NCBI RefSeq assembly: GCF_008634025.1
Contig: NZ_PDCM01000002.1
Coordinates: 1,984,001 to 2,048,000, forward strand
Direction: 5' to 3'
Origin: Streptomyces albofaciens JCM 4342
GTDB taxonomy: Bacteria; Actinomycetota; Actinomycetes; Streptomycetales; Streptomycetaceae
DNA length: 64,000 nucleotides
Positions 52,567 to 63,887 of the stretch are shown here, piece by piece. Each line of letters begins with the position of its first letter. Within the stretch, counting starts at the first letter, position 1. The translations under genes and the position numbers were made by a program. The notes beneath the pieces were generated by a model, which saw only the letters and a program-made list of their open reading frames with translations, did no database searches and was not told where the DNA came from.

Positions 52567-53478
52567 CTACTTCAGCGCCCCCGCCGTCAGACCCGCCACC
52601 ACCTGCCGCTGGAAGATGATGTACGCGCCGAGCACCGGCAGCATCGCGATGGTCAGGCCCGCGAACAGGCCGGACCAGTCGCCCTTGTACCCCTGGCTGA
52701 CCGCCAGCGCGACCAGGCCCTGGGTCAGCACCTTCTTGTCCGGGTCGCCGACGTTCAGCACCGTCGGCAGCAGGTACTGGTTCCACTGCCCCAGGAAGTT
52801 GAAGATGCCGACGCTGATCAGCCCCGGCTTGGCCATCGGCAGCATGACCTGGAAGAAGGTGCGCGTGTGGGAGGCGCCGTCGATGAGCGCGGCCTCCGCC
52901 ACCGACGTCGGCAGCGTTCTGAAGAACCCGCTGAGGAAGAAGACGGTGAACGGCAGGGAGTAGCCGATGTAGACCAGGATCAGCCCGTGGTAGGTGTCCA
53001 GCAGGGCCATGTTCTTCATGACGAAGAACAGCGGGACCAGCGCCAGGATGATCGGGAAGCCCATCCCGCCCACGAACAGGAAGTAGATGAAGCGGTTGCC
53101 CGGGAAGTCGAACCGGGCCAGTACGTACGCCGCCATCGAGCCCAGCAGCATCGTGCCGATCAGCGAACCGCCCACCACGACCAGCGAGTTGAAGAAGTAC
53201 TGGCCCATGTTGGCCTTGTCCCAGGCGCGCGCCCAGTTGTCGAAGTGCAGCGCCGACGGCAGGCCCCAGGGCGAGCCGAAGATCTCCCCGTCGTCCTTGA
53301 AGGAGCTGATCACCGCCCACAGCAGCGGCATGGTGACCAGCAGGCCCCAGATGACCAGGACGCCGTGCGAGAAGACGTTCAGGACGCGGCCCTCACCGCT
53401 CTCGCCGCCCTTGCGGCCCCGGCCGCCCGCGCCGTCCCGGCCCGTCGCGGCCGGGGGCTTGGTGGTCTGCACGCTCAT
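52567..53478 (-). CDS. ngcG: Carbohydrate ABC transporter permease (NgcG-like)
   Basis: A 303-residue MalG-class permease with six helices. The cytoplasmic coupling motif EAALIDGASHTRTFFQVMLP is present. Its ATG shares the A of the upstream stop codon (TGATG), so the two permeases are co-translated. By gene order and the DasR-like site upstream of the operon, it is probably the second membrane subunit of the N,N'-diacetylchitobiose/N-acetylglucosamine importer. Confidence 0.85.
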   Translation of the reverse strand: MSVQTTKPPAATGRDGAGGRGRKGGESGEGRVLNVFSHGVLVIWGLLVTMPLLWAVISSFKDDGEIFGSPWGLPSALHFDNWARAWDKANMGQYFFNSLVVVGGSLIGTMLLGSMAAYVLARFDFPGNRFIYFLFVGGMGFPIILALVPLFFVMKNMALLDTYHGLILVYIGYSLPFTVFFLSGFFRTLPTSVAEAALIDGASHTRTFFQVMLPMAKPGLISVGIFNFLGQWNQYLLPTVLNVGDPDKKVLTQGLVALAVSQGYKGDWSGLFAGLTIAMLPVLGAYIIFQRQVVAGLTAGALK

Positions 53479-54401
53479 CAGAACTCCAGTCGCTCGCGCC
53501 GGCCCAGCCGCATGACGATGGCCGAGAAGATCAGGGTCACGATCAGCAGGGAGACGCCGATCGAGGTGGCGTAACCGGCCTGACCGTCGCGGAAGGTCTT
53601 CTGATAGACGTACAGCGGCAGGACCTCGGTGGAGTAGTCGGGGCCGCCCGGCCCGACGCTCATGATCTGCACGAACGCGAAGGCCGACACGTCCAGCGCC
53701 AGGATCCCCATGTAGATCCAGCCGGTCTGCACGGTGTCCCAGAGCAGCGGCAGGGTGATTCTGAAGAACGTGTTGAACCGGTTGGCGCCGTCCAGCAGCG
53801 CGGCCTCGTAGAAGTCCTTCGGTATGGAACTCATGCCGGCCGAGAAAAGCACGACGTAGAAGCCGACATTGGCCCAGAACATCGCGCCCATGATGCACCA
53901 GAGCGCGAGCTGCGGATCGCCCAGCCAGTCGGGCTGCACGTTGTCCAGTCCGATCGCCTTGAAGAACGCGTTCAGCGCGCCGCTCTCCGGGTTGTACGCG
54001 AACTGGAAGAGCAGGGCGACGATCGGGATCGACAGCACCTGCGGGAAGAAATAGAGAATCTTGTACGTGCCCGAGCCGCGCACACCGCCGATGACCGCCT
54101 TCTTCCTGCGGCGGCCACCGACGTTGAGCATGAAGGCGAAGAAGAGCCCGAGCGAGAGCGTCACCACCGGCAGCAGCAGCAACAGCGTCACACTGTTTCC
54201 CACCGCGGCCCAGAAAACGCTGTCCTTGAAGAGGCGCGTGTAGTTGTCGAACCCGACCATTTTCATGTCCGAGCTCAGGCCGGTCCAGTCCGTGAAGGAG
54301 TAGTAGATCGCCTGCACGAACGGCGATATCACGAAGATCGCGTATATCGCCAGCGGGATGACCAGGAACCCCACTATGAAGCGGTATTTACCGTGCTGCA
54401 T
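53478..54401 (-). CDS. ngcF: Carbohydrate ABC transporter permease (NgcF-like)
   Basis: A 307-residue MalF-class permease with about six helices and the EAALLDGANRFNTFFRITLP coupling loop. The ATG at 54401 (MQHGKYRFIVGF) is preferred over a longer frame from 54446, because the first helix begins shortly after it. It is the central gene of a three-gene unit for oligosaccharide import. Confidence 0.85.
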   Translation of the reverse strand: MQHGKYRFIVGFLVIPLAIYAIFVISPFVQAIYYSFTDWTGLSSDMKMVGFDNYTRLFKDSVFWAAVGNSVTLLLLLPVVTLSLGLFFAFMLNVGGRRRKKAVIGGVRGSGTYKILYFFPQVLSIPIVALLFQFAYNPESGALNAFFKAIGLDNVQPDWLGDPQLALWCIMGAMFWANVGFYVVLFSAGMSSIPKDFYEAALLDGANRFNTFFRITLPLLWDTVQTGWIYMGILALDVSAFAFVQIMSVGPGGPDYSTEVLPLYVYQKTFRDGQAGYATSIGVSLLIVTLIFSAIVMRLGRRERLEF

Positions 54402-54471
54402 GACTACCGATCCCGTTCTTTCCCCGCGGTTTCGCGTGACCGCCACCGCTGGTGACGCGTCCGACGCACGG

Positions 54472-55914
54472 TCAGCGCTTGTACTTCTTGACGCTGCTGT
54501 CCTCGCGCGTCTCGTCCGCGTACTTCTGGATCTTGGTGATCGCCTCGTCGGGAGTCATGCGGCCCGCCATCATCTCGCCCAGCGCGCCGACACCAATCTT
54601 CTCCTTCTGCAGCGCCACGTACCAGTCCTGCAGCCGCGGGTTGACGATGTTCTGGCCGGCCTGCTCCAGCGCCTGCTGCGCCGAGGCCAGGCCCGGGGGC
54701 AGCTTCAGCCCCTCCGTACCGCCGTTGAGCGAGGTGAGCGAGGAGACCTGCTTGATGAAGTTCTGCGAGGACTTCTTGCTGAGCATGATGCGCAGCATTT
54801 CCATGCCGCCGGGTGCGTTCTTGGCCTCCCGGGGCACGATGTACGGCTCACCGCCGGAGGCCCAGATCGTGCCGAACGGCATCTTGTCGGAGGACGAGAG
54901 GCTGGACGGCGCGCCGACCGAGAGCTGGAAGTCCGGGTTCTTCTCGATCTGCTTGGCGGATTCGTTCTCCACCCACGAGCCGTTCGGTATGAACAGGGCC
55001 TTGCCCTCGGCCCACGCCTTCTGCGACTGGAGGTGGTCCAGGCCCGGCGAGCCCTTGAGGACGTACCCCTTCTTGTACAGCTCGTAGTACGCGTCGAAGG
55101 CGGCCTTGACGGCCGGGTCCTTCCAGGCGTTCGGCTCCAGGTTGTCGATCTTCCGGAGCACTTCCTCGCCGCCGATCTTGGCGATGAACGGGTAGAGGCT
55201 GAAGGGGAGGTAGTACGGGTACTTGCCGGGGTACGTCCATCCGGCGACGCCCTTCTTCTTCGCCTTCTCGCACACGGCGAGCATCTCGTCCCAGGTCTTC
55301 GGGTATTCCGCGTCGGCGACCTTCTGGAGGTTCGTCTTGGAGTACCAGACGCCGTAGACCGTGTACGCGTAGTACATGATCCAGGTTTCCTTGCCGCCGA
55401 ACTGGCCCATCTCGACGACACCGGGGCGCAGCGTGTCGCGCACCTTCTTGTTCGGGTCGTCGATCGACGGGGCGTCGAGCAGCGGGGTGAGGTCGGCGAG
55501 CTGGTTCTTGGCGACCAGGGTGCCGAAGTCCATCTGTTCCGCACCGGAGTTGTCCACCAGGTCCGGCGGGTTGCCGCCGTTGAACCGCGGCTGGAGGGTG
55601 GACTGGATCTTCTGGGTGGAGGCGAGCTTGACCTTGCCCTTGGTCTTGGGGAAGGCGGCGACGTATTCGGCCTGGGCGTCCTTCGCGTATTTGTCGCCGA
55701 ATCCGCCGTCGAAGATGACGACGTCGAGGGCGGCGCTGTCATTGACCGCCAGCGGATTCTTGGCGGACTTCTGCCCCTTCTCGGCCTTCTCCCCGCCGCC
55801 GCCACCGCTGCTCGCACACGCCGACAGGGCGCTCATGGCCGGCACGGTGACGATTCCGAGTGCCGCGGCCCGCTTGATCAGGTCACGGCGGCTGAAATCT
55901 GAGGTGGATCCCAT
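54472..55914 (-). CDS. ngcE: Carbohydrate-binding lipoprotein (NgcE-like)
   Basis: A 480-residue extracytoplasmic solute-binding protein. The signal combines twin arginines (SRRDLIKRAAALG) with a lipobox (ALSAC), so it is probably exported by Tat and then lipid-anchored. An Asp/Gly/Lys-rich linker precedes a large family-1 sugar-binding fold. Adjacent permeases and a dre-like DasR site about 190 bp upstream point to chitobiose or GlcNAc as ligand. The ATG at 55914 is chosen for its complete signal. Confidence 0.87.
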   Translation of the reverse strand: MGSTSDFSRRDLIKRAAALGIVTVPAMSALSACASSGGGGGEKAEKGQKSAKNPLAVNDSAALDVVIFDGGFGDKYAKDAQAEYVAAFPKTKGKVKLASTQKIQSTLQPRFNGGNPPDLVDNSGAEQMDFGTLVAKNQLADLTPLLDAPSIDDPNKKVRDTLRPGVVEMGQFGGKETWIMYYAYTVYGVWYSKTNLQKVADAEYPKTWDEMLAVCEKAKKKGVAGWTYPGKYPYYLPFSLYPFIAKIGGEEVLRKIDNLEPNAWKDPAVKAAFDAYYELYKKGYVLKGSPGLDHLQSQKAWAEGKALFIPNGSWVENESAKQIEKNPDFQLSVGAPSSLSSSDKMPFGTIWASGGEPYIVPREAKNAPGGMEMLRIMLSKKSSQNFIKQVSSLTSLNGGTEGLKLPPGLASAQQALEQAGQNIVNPRLQDWYVALQKEKIGVGALGEMMAGRMTPDEAITKIQKYADETREDSSVKKYKR

Positions 55915-56101
55915 GCGCAAGTCCTCGCCTTCTTCAGGACTCAGGCGGTGTACCGGAGCCACCCCGGCACCGCGGGTCAGATGAAGCTGAGTTGTACGGG
56001 ATGTGCACCGGGCGCGCTAGAGATGTGCGGGGCCGTTTTCCTGTGCTGCTCCGCAGGTCCCCCCGGGTCCGCGACGTCGTTCGCACAGTCGCTCGGACGC
56101 C

Positions 56102-56117
56102 GACAGGTATAGTCCAC
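56102..56117. promoter_or_regulatory. DasR-responsive element (dre-like)
   Basis: ACAGGTATAGTCCACT matches the Streptomyces dre consensus ACTGGTCTAGACCACT at 13 of 16 positions. It lies in the 419-bp region between ngcE and the GH92 gene. DasR is the GntR repressor released by glucosamine-6-phosphate that governs chitin and GlcNAc use, so either gene could be its target. The rest of the 55915-56333 gap shows nothing else I can interpret. Confidence 0.65.
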
Positions 56118-56333
56118 TTCAGGTCAACTCGGCAAGATCGTAAGCAAGTTCGGGCCGCCATCTTTCCCGAGTTGAGACCTCGGCGGTATGCGTCGCTTCC
56201 GCCGGAAACTTCTGGCCGCCGCCCGCGGGGTCACCCTTGACAACAAAGACCCCACGCACCTTACTTATCTCTGCATTATGCGGCTGACAACGATGTCACC
56301 GCTGGGGAATTGTCGCTTCGTTGAGAGGTACGC

Positions 56334-59300
56334 GTGCGGCTCAGACACCGGCACAGATCCCTGCCCGGCACGGCCCGCCCCGTCGCGCTCGCGGTGGCGG
56401 CCCTGCTCCTCCTGACGGCGCACGCCCCCGCCGTCGCGGCCCCGCCCGGAAAGCCCCCGGGCGCGCGGCAGTTCAGCTCCTCCTTCGAACCCGGCGATCC
56501 CGCGCCCACGTGGCCGGACACCGTCGAGACCGGCCCGGACGGCGCCGGGAAGACATCCGGGGTGGGCCCGGAGAACGGTCCGGGCTCCGGTATGAGCAGC
56601 CACCCCGACTCCGGCCCCACCGCCTCCCCCACCGCCAAGGCGAACGCCGGCTTCAGCGGGCTGCGGGCGCTGCGGTACGCGGGCACCCACACCGCGGCCG
56701 GCCGCGGCTACTCGTACAACAAGGTCTTCGACGTCGACCTGCCGGTCACGGCCGCCACCTCGCTGTCGTACCGGCTCTTCCCCGAGATGGCCGCCACCGA
56801 CCTGGGCTACCCCGCCACCCACGTCGCGCTCGACCTGGCCTTCACCGACGGCACGTACCTCAGCGAGCTGGGCGCCACCGACCAGAACGGCGCCCCGCTC
56901 ACCCCGCGCGGCCAGGCCGCCGCCAAGACGCTCTACGTCAACCAGTGGAACCACCGCCAGTCGCGCATCGGCGCGGTGGCGGCGGGCAAGACCGTCGACC
57001 GGATCCTGGTCGCGTACGACGCCCCCACCGCGCCGAAGGCCACACCGGTCTTCCGCGGCTGGGTCGACGACATCGCCCTGGGCCCCGCGGCCCGGGAGAA
57101 GCCGCCCGCCCACCTCTCCGACCACGTGGCGACCACCCGCGGCACCAACTCCAGCGGCAGCTTCTCGCGCGGCAACACCTTCCCGGCCACCGCCGTGCCG
57201 CACGGCTTCAACTTCTGGACGCCGGTGACCAACGCGGGCTCCACCGACTGGCTGTACGAGTACGCGCGGAAGAACAACGCCGCCAACCTCCCCACCCTTC
57301 AGGCATTCGCCGCCAGCCACGAGCCGAGCCCCTGGATGGGCGACCGCCAGACCTTCCAGGTCATGCCGTCCACCGCGACCGGCACCCCGGACGCCGGCCG
57401 GACCGCCCGCGCCCTGCCCTTCCACCACGCCGACGAGACGGCGAAGCCGCACCACTACGGTGTCACCTTCGACAACGGCCTCCGGGCGGACATCGCCCCG
57501 GCGGACCACGCGGCGCTGATGCGCTTCACCTTCCCCGGCGACGACGCGAACCTGATCTTCGACAACGTCAACAACAACGGCGGGCTCACTCTCGACACGG
57601 ACCGCGGGATCGTCACCGGCTTCTCCGATGTGCGCAGCAACCTGTCGACCGGTGCCACCCGGCTGTTCGTGTACGGCGTGCTGGACGCGCCGGTCACCGC
57701 GGGCGGCCGGCTGAGCGGTGGCGGTGGCCCGGACGTGACGGGCTACCTGAAACTGCGGCCCGGCGCGGACCGTACGGTCACGCTCCGCATCGCCACCTCG
57801 CTGATCGGCGTCGACCAGGCGCGCGTGAACCTGGAGCGCGAGATTCCGGCGGGCGACTCCTTCGAGCGGGTCCGGGACCGCGCCCGTGCCCAGTGGGACG
57901 GCATCCTCGGGCGCATCGAGGTCGAGGGTGCGAGCCGGGACCGCCTCGTCACCCTCTACTCCAACCTCTACCGGCTCTACCTGTACCCCAACTCCGGCCA
58001 TGAGCAGGTGGGTTCACGCGTCCGGTACGCGAGCCCCTTCTCGCCGCGGACCGGCCCGGACACCCCGTCCCGCACCGGCGCGAAGATCGTCGACGGTGAG
58101 GTCTACGTCAACAACGGTTTCTGGGACACCTACCGCACCACCTGGCCCGCCTATTCCCTGCTCACGCCGAAACAGGCGGGAAGAATGGTGGACGGGTTCG
58201 TCCAGCAGTACAAGGACGGCGGGTGGATCTCCCGTTGGTCCTCCCCCGGCTACGCGGACCTGATGACCGGCACGAGTTCGGACGTGGCCTTCGCCGACGC
58301 CTATGTGAAGGGCGTGAAGTTCGACGCCGTCGCGGCCTATGAGGCGGCGGTGAAGAATGCCACCGTCGCCCCGCCCAGCCCCGGCGTCGGCCGCAAGGGG
58401 ATGGCCACCTCGCCCTTCCGCGGCTATACGAGCACGGACACCAGGGAAGGCATGTCCTGGGCGCTGGAGGGATATCTCAACGACTACGGCATCGCCCGTA
58501 TGGGACAGGCGCTGTACGCGAAGACGAAGAACCCGCGCTACAAGGAAGAGGCCACGTACTTCCTCAACCGCGCCCGCGACTACGTCAAGCACTTCGACGA
58601 CAAGGTCGGCTTCTTCCAGGGCAGGGACGCGGCCGGGAACTGGCGGCTGCCCCCGGACCGCTTCGACCCGCGCGTCTGGGGCCACGACTACACCGAGACC
58701 AACGCCTGGACCTTCGCCTTCACCGCACCGCAGGACACCCGCGGCCTGGCCAACCTCTACGGCGGCCGGGCGGGCCTGGCGAAGAAGCTCGACGCCTACT
58801 TCGCCACTCCGGAAACCGGCACCAGGGAATTCGCCGGGTCGTACGGCGGCGTCATCCACGAGATGACCGAGGCCCGGGACACCCGGATGGGCATGTACGG
58901 GCACAGCAATCAGCCGTCGCACCACATCGCGTACGCCTATGACGCGGCCGGGCAGCCGTGGAAGACGCAGGAGAAGGTCCGCGAGGTGCTCTCCCGGCTC
59001 TACCTGGGCAGCGAGATCGGCCAGGGATATCCGGGCGACGAGGACAACGGCGAGATGTCCGCGTGGTACGTCTTCAGCTCGCTCGGGTTCTATCCGCTGG
59101 TGATGGGCGCGCCCGAATACGCCGTCGGCTCCCCGCTGTTCACCAAGGCCACCGTCCACCTGGAGAACGGCCGCGATCTCGTCGTCAAGGCGCCGCGCAA
59201 CAACGCGCGCAATGTGTACGTCCAAGGGCTGCGGGTCAACGGAAAGGCGTGGAATTCCACGGCGTTGCCGCACGCCCTGCTCGCCCGTGGCGGCACCCTG

Positions 59301-59759
59301 GAATTCGCGATGGGCCCACGCCCGTCCTCCTGGGGCACGGGTGAGAACGCGGCGCCCTCGTCCCTCACCCACGACGACCGGGTGCCCGTACCGGACGGCG
59401 ACCTGACGACGCCGGACGGCAGCCCGCTGCTGGACGACACGTCGGACACCTCGGCGTCCTTCGACGCCGTCCCGGTCGCCCTTCCGTCGGCGGCGCGGGT
59501 GACCTCGTACACCCTCACCTCGGCCGCGAAGGGGGACGCGCCCGGCGCCTGGGTGCTGGAGGGCCTGGACCGGCACGGGAAGTGGCGGACGCTGGACCGG
59601 CGGACGCGCGAGACCTTCAGCTGGGACCGGCAGACCCGGGTGTTCACGGTGAAGTCGCCGGGAAGTTACCAACGTTACCGGCTGATTCCGACAAAACCGG
59701 CTTCCTTGGCGGAGTTCGAGCTGATCGGCCCGAAACGGTCGGTTTCCGGGGCCGATTGA
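56334..59759 (+). CDS. Secreted GH92 family alpha-mannosidase
   Basis: A 1141-residue exported enzyme. A Sec signal peptide (about 1-37) is followed by a beta-rich N-terminal region and a GH92 catalytic barrel with TREGMSWALEGYLNDYGIAR and the acid-bearing GYPGDEDNGEMSAWYVFSS. A C-terminal beta-sandwich that may bind carbohydrate ends the protein. GH92 enzymes are calcium-dependent exo-alpha-mannosidases that trim mannans and N-glycans. GTG 56334 has GAGAGG upstream. It faces the ngc operon, suggesting joint use of glycan-derived sugars. Confidence 0.9.
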   Translation: MRLRHRHRSLPGTARPVALAVAALLLLTAHAPAVAAPPGKPPGARQFSSSFEPGDPAPTWPDTVETGPDGAGKTSGVGPENGPGSGMSSHPDSGPTASPTAKANAGFSGLRALRYAGTHTAAGRGYSYNKVFDVDLPVTAATSLSYRLFPEMAATDLGYPATHVALDLAFTDGTYLSELGATDQNGAPLTPRGQAAAKTLYVNQWNHRQSRIGAVAAGKTVDRILVAYDAPTAPKATPVFRGWVDDIALGPAAREKPPAHLSDHVATTRGTNSSGSFSRGNTFPATAVPHGFNFWTPVTNAGSTDWLYEYARKNNAANLPTLQAFAASHEPSPWMGDRQTFQVMPSTATGTPDAGRTARALPFHHADETAKPHHYGVTFDNGLRADIAPADHAALMRFTFPGDDANLIFDNVNNNGGLTLDTDRGIVTGFSDVRSNLSTGATRLFVYGVLDAPVTAGGRLSGGGGPDVTGYLKLRPGADRTVTLRIATSLIGVDQARVNLEREIPAGDSFERVRDRARAQWDGILGRIEVEGASRDRLVTLYSNLYRLYLYPNSGHEQVGSRVRYASPFSPRTGPDTPSRTGAKIVDGEVYVNNGFWDTYRTTWPAYSLLTPKQAGRMVDGFVQQYKDGGWISRWSSPGYADLMTGTSSDVAFADAYVKGVKFDAVAAYEAAVKNATVAPPSPGVGRKGMATSPFRGYTSTDTREGMSWALEGYLNDYGIARMGQALYAKTKNPRYKEEATYFLNRARDYVKHFDDKVGFFQGRDAAGNWRLPPDRFDPRVWGHDYTETNAWTFAFTAPQDTRGLANLYGGRAGLAKKLDAYFATPETGTREFAGSYGGVIHEMTEARDTRMGMYGHSNQPSHHIAYAYDAAGQPWKTQEKVREVLSRLYLGSEIGQGYPGDEDNGEMSAWYVFSSLGFYPLVMGAPEYAVGSPLFTKATVHLENGRDLVVKAPRNNARNVYVQGLRVNGKAWNSTALPHALLARGGTLEFAMGPRPSSWGTGENAAPSSLTHDDRVPVPDGDLTTPDGSPLLDDTSDTSASFDAVPVALPSAARVTSYTLTSAAKGDAPGAWVLEGLDRHGKWRTLDRRTRETFSWDRQTRVFTVKSPGSYQRYRLIPTKPASLAEFELIGPKRSVSGAD

Positions 59760-59779
59760 TCAGACCATCCGTAAACCCG

Positions 59780-59808
59780 TTGACATGTGAAAAGGCTGTG
59801 CAAAGATC
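59780..59808 (+). promoter_or_regulatory. Candidate promoter of the FG-GAP protein gene
   Basis: TTGACA at 59780-59785 is a perfect -35 box; a weak -10 (AAGATC at 59803-59808) follows after 17 bp. The leader would be about 60 nt. Confidence 0.5.
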
Positions 59809-59876
59809 CTGTCGATCACGTGACGCACTCCCATGGGGGTGCGTCGCGCCTCATCACATGGCAAATGGAGATTTAC

Positions 59877-60830
59877 GTGGCCAAACTTCCCGGCCGTAAG
59901 CGCGGGCGCGCCCTGTCGCGCGTGGCTGTCGCGGCGATCGCCGCCGCCCTGGTCGGCACGAGCGCCTCCGCCGCGGTGGCGGACGCGCCGGTTCCCGCCC
60001 CCGTGAAGAACGTCGACATCAGCAAGCTGGCGCAGGCGGCCCCCAAGGCCGGTGCCGGGGCCAAGGCCCGCGCCACGGCCCGTGCGGCGGCGACGGCCGA
60101 GGCCCCCGTGTTCGGACTCTTCGGTGTCCAGCGCTCCGACGGCTTCCTGTACCAGTACCTGCCGAACGGCACCGGCGGCCTGGACGAGCGCCTGTTCGTC
60201 ACCGGCGACTGGGACCTGCTCAAGGCCGCGGCCAACGTCGACCACAACGGCGACGGCGTGGGCGACGGCATGTGGGCCTGGGACAAGGCCGGCAACCTGT
60301 ACTTCAACTCGGAGACCGAGAGCCGTACGGTCGGCGGCGGCTGGAACATCTACGACAAGGTCCTGTCGCCGGGCAACCTCGGCGGCGGCACCGCGTACGA
60401 CATCATCGCGCGCGACAAGTCGGGCGTGCTGTGGCTCTACCTCGGTTACGACAACGGGCAGGTCACCTCGCGGATCAAGGTCGGCGGCGGCTGGGACGCC
60501 TACACCGAGATCTCCGGCAAGGGCGACCTGAACGGCGACGGCAAGGCCGACATCGTGGCCCGGGACTCCTCCGGCGTCCTGTGGTTCTACAAGGGCACCG
60601 GCGACTACAAGGCCCCCTTCGCGTCGCGCGTGAAGATCGGCGGCGGCTGGAACGCCTACAACGCCCTGGTGTCCGTCGGTGACGTGGACCTCGACGGCCG
60701 TGCGGACATGCTCGCCCGCGGCACCGACGGCAAGCTGTGGCTCTACAAGGGCAACGGCGGGGCGCAGGACCCCTTCGAGTCGCGCAAGCAGATCGGCTAC
60801 GGCTACAACATCTACAGCTGGATGTTCTAG
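59877..60830 (+). CDS. Secreted FG-GAP/VCBS-repeat (tachylectin-like) protein
   Basis: 317 residues from GTG 59877 with TGGAGA upstream. A Sec signal (to about residue 36) and an Ala/Lys-rich linker precede about four repeats of a seven-bladed-propeller type. Each has a calcium-binding loop such as DHNGDGVGDG, DLNGDGKAD or DVDLDGRAD, followed by GVLWFYKG-like strands and the recurring GGGWNAY/GGGWDAY. This fold binds sugars or proteins outside the cell; no enzyme motif is seen. It sits between the GH92 mannosidase and aconitase genes with its own promoter. Confidence 0.82.
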   Translation: MAKLPGRKRGRALSRVAVAAIAAALVGTSASAAVADAPVPAPVKNVDISKLAQAAPKAGAGAKARATARAAATAEAPVFGLFGVQRSDGFLYQYLPNGTGGLDERLFVTGDWDLLKAAANVDHNGDGVGDGMWAWDKAGNLYFNSETESRTVGGGWNIYDKVLSPGNLGGGTAYDIIARDKSGVLWLYLGYDNGQVTSRIKVGGGWDAYTEISGKGDLNGDGKADIVARDSSGVLWFYKGTGDYKAPFASRVKIGGGWNAYNALVSVGDVDLDGRADMLARGTDGKLWLYKGNGGAQDPFESRKQIGYGYNIYSWMF

Positions 60831-60886
60831 TCCCCAGGACACCGGTAGCCGGGGGACTCCGGTCGGCCGTGTGCCGGTGAGGTGAT

Positions 60887-60919
60887 GGTGCGGCGCGTCT
60901 CCACGAGGCGCGCCGCACC
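60887..60919 (+). terminator. Terminator of the FG-GAP gene
   Basis: A perfect 11-bp stem (GGTGCGGCGCG at 60887-60897 with 60909-60919) and an 11-nt loop, 57 bp after the stop. Confidence 0.65.
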
Positions 60920-60953
60920 GGTCTGTGCGCGGCCGCACAGCGCGGCGACACCA

Positions 60954-60987
60954 CGAGGGCCGCACCCCAGCCGGGGTGCGGCCCTCG
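60954..60987. terminator. Terminator of acnA
   Basis: A perfect 15-bp stem (CGAGGGCCGCACCCC at 60954-60968 with 60973-60987) and a 4-nt loop lies 34 bp beyond the acnA stop. Confidence 0.8.
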
Positions 60988-61020
60988 CGTCTCACCCGCC
61001 CCGCGGGGCGGGATCGCCGG

Positions 61021-63804
<2,784 letters not shown>

Positions 63805-63812
63805 TCAGCTAA

Positions 63813-63839
63813 GGTAAGGCTAAGTTAGGCAAGCCTTAC
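63813..63839. promoter_or_regulatory. Iron-box-like dyad upstream of acnA
   Basis: Perfect arms GTAAGGCT and AGCCTTAC flank a 10-bp spacer. The segment from TTAGGCAAGCCTTAC matches the IdeR/DmdR iron box (TTAGGTTAGSCTAACCTAA) at about 12 of 19 positions. It lies about 80 to 100 bp upstream of the acnA start, in the promoter zone. Confidence 0.45.
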
Positions 63840-63869
63840 TAGCGCGGCAGCGGTACGCCTCCCGGCAGA

Positions 63870-63887
63870 TATCTCGATGTCGAGATA
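63870..63887. promoter_or_regulatory. Perfect palindrome, MarR/TamR-type operator candidate
   Basis: TATCTCGA-TG-TCGAGATA is a perfect 18-bp dyad about 130-150 bp upstream of the acnA start. Its size, spacing and sequence fit MarR-family operators; TamR of S. coelicolor is reported to act on aconitase. To the right, 63923-63955 holds a 9-bp hairpin (CCGGCCGCC with complement), possibly the terminator of a gene outside the window. Confidence 0.6.
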
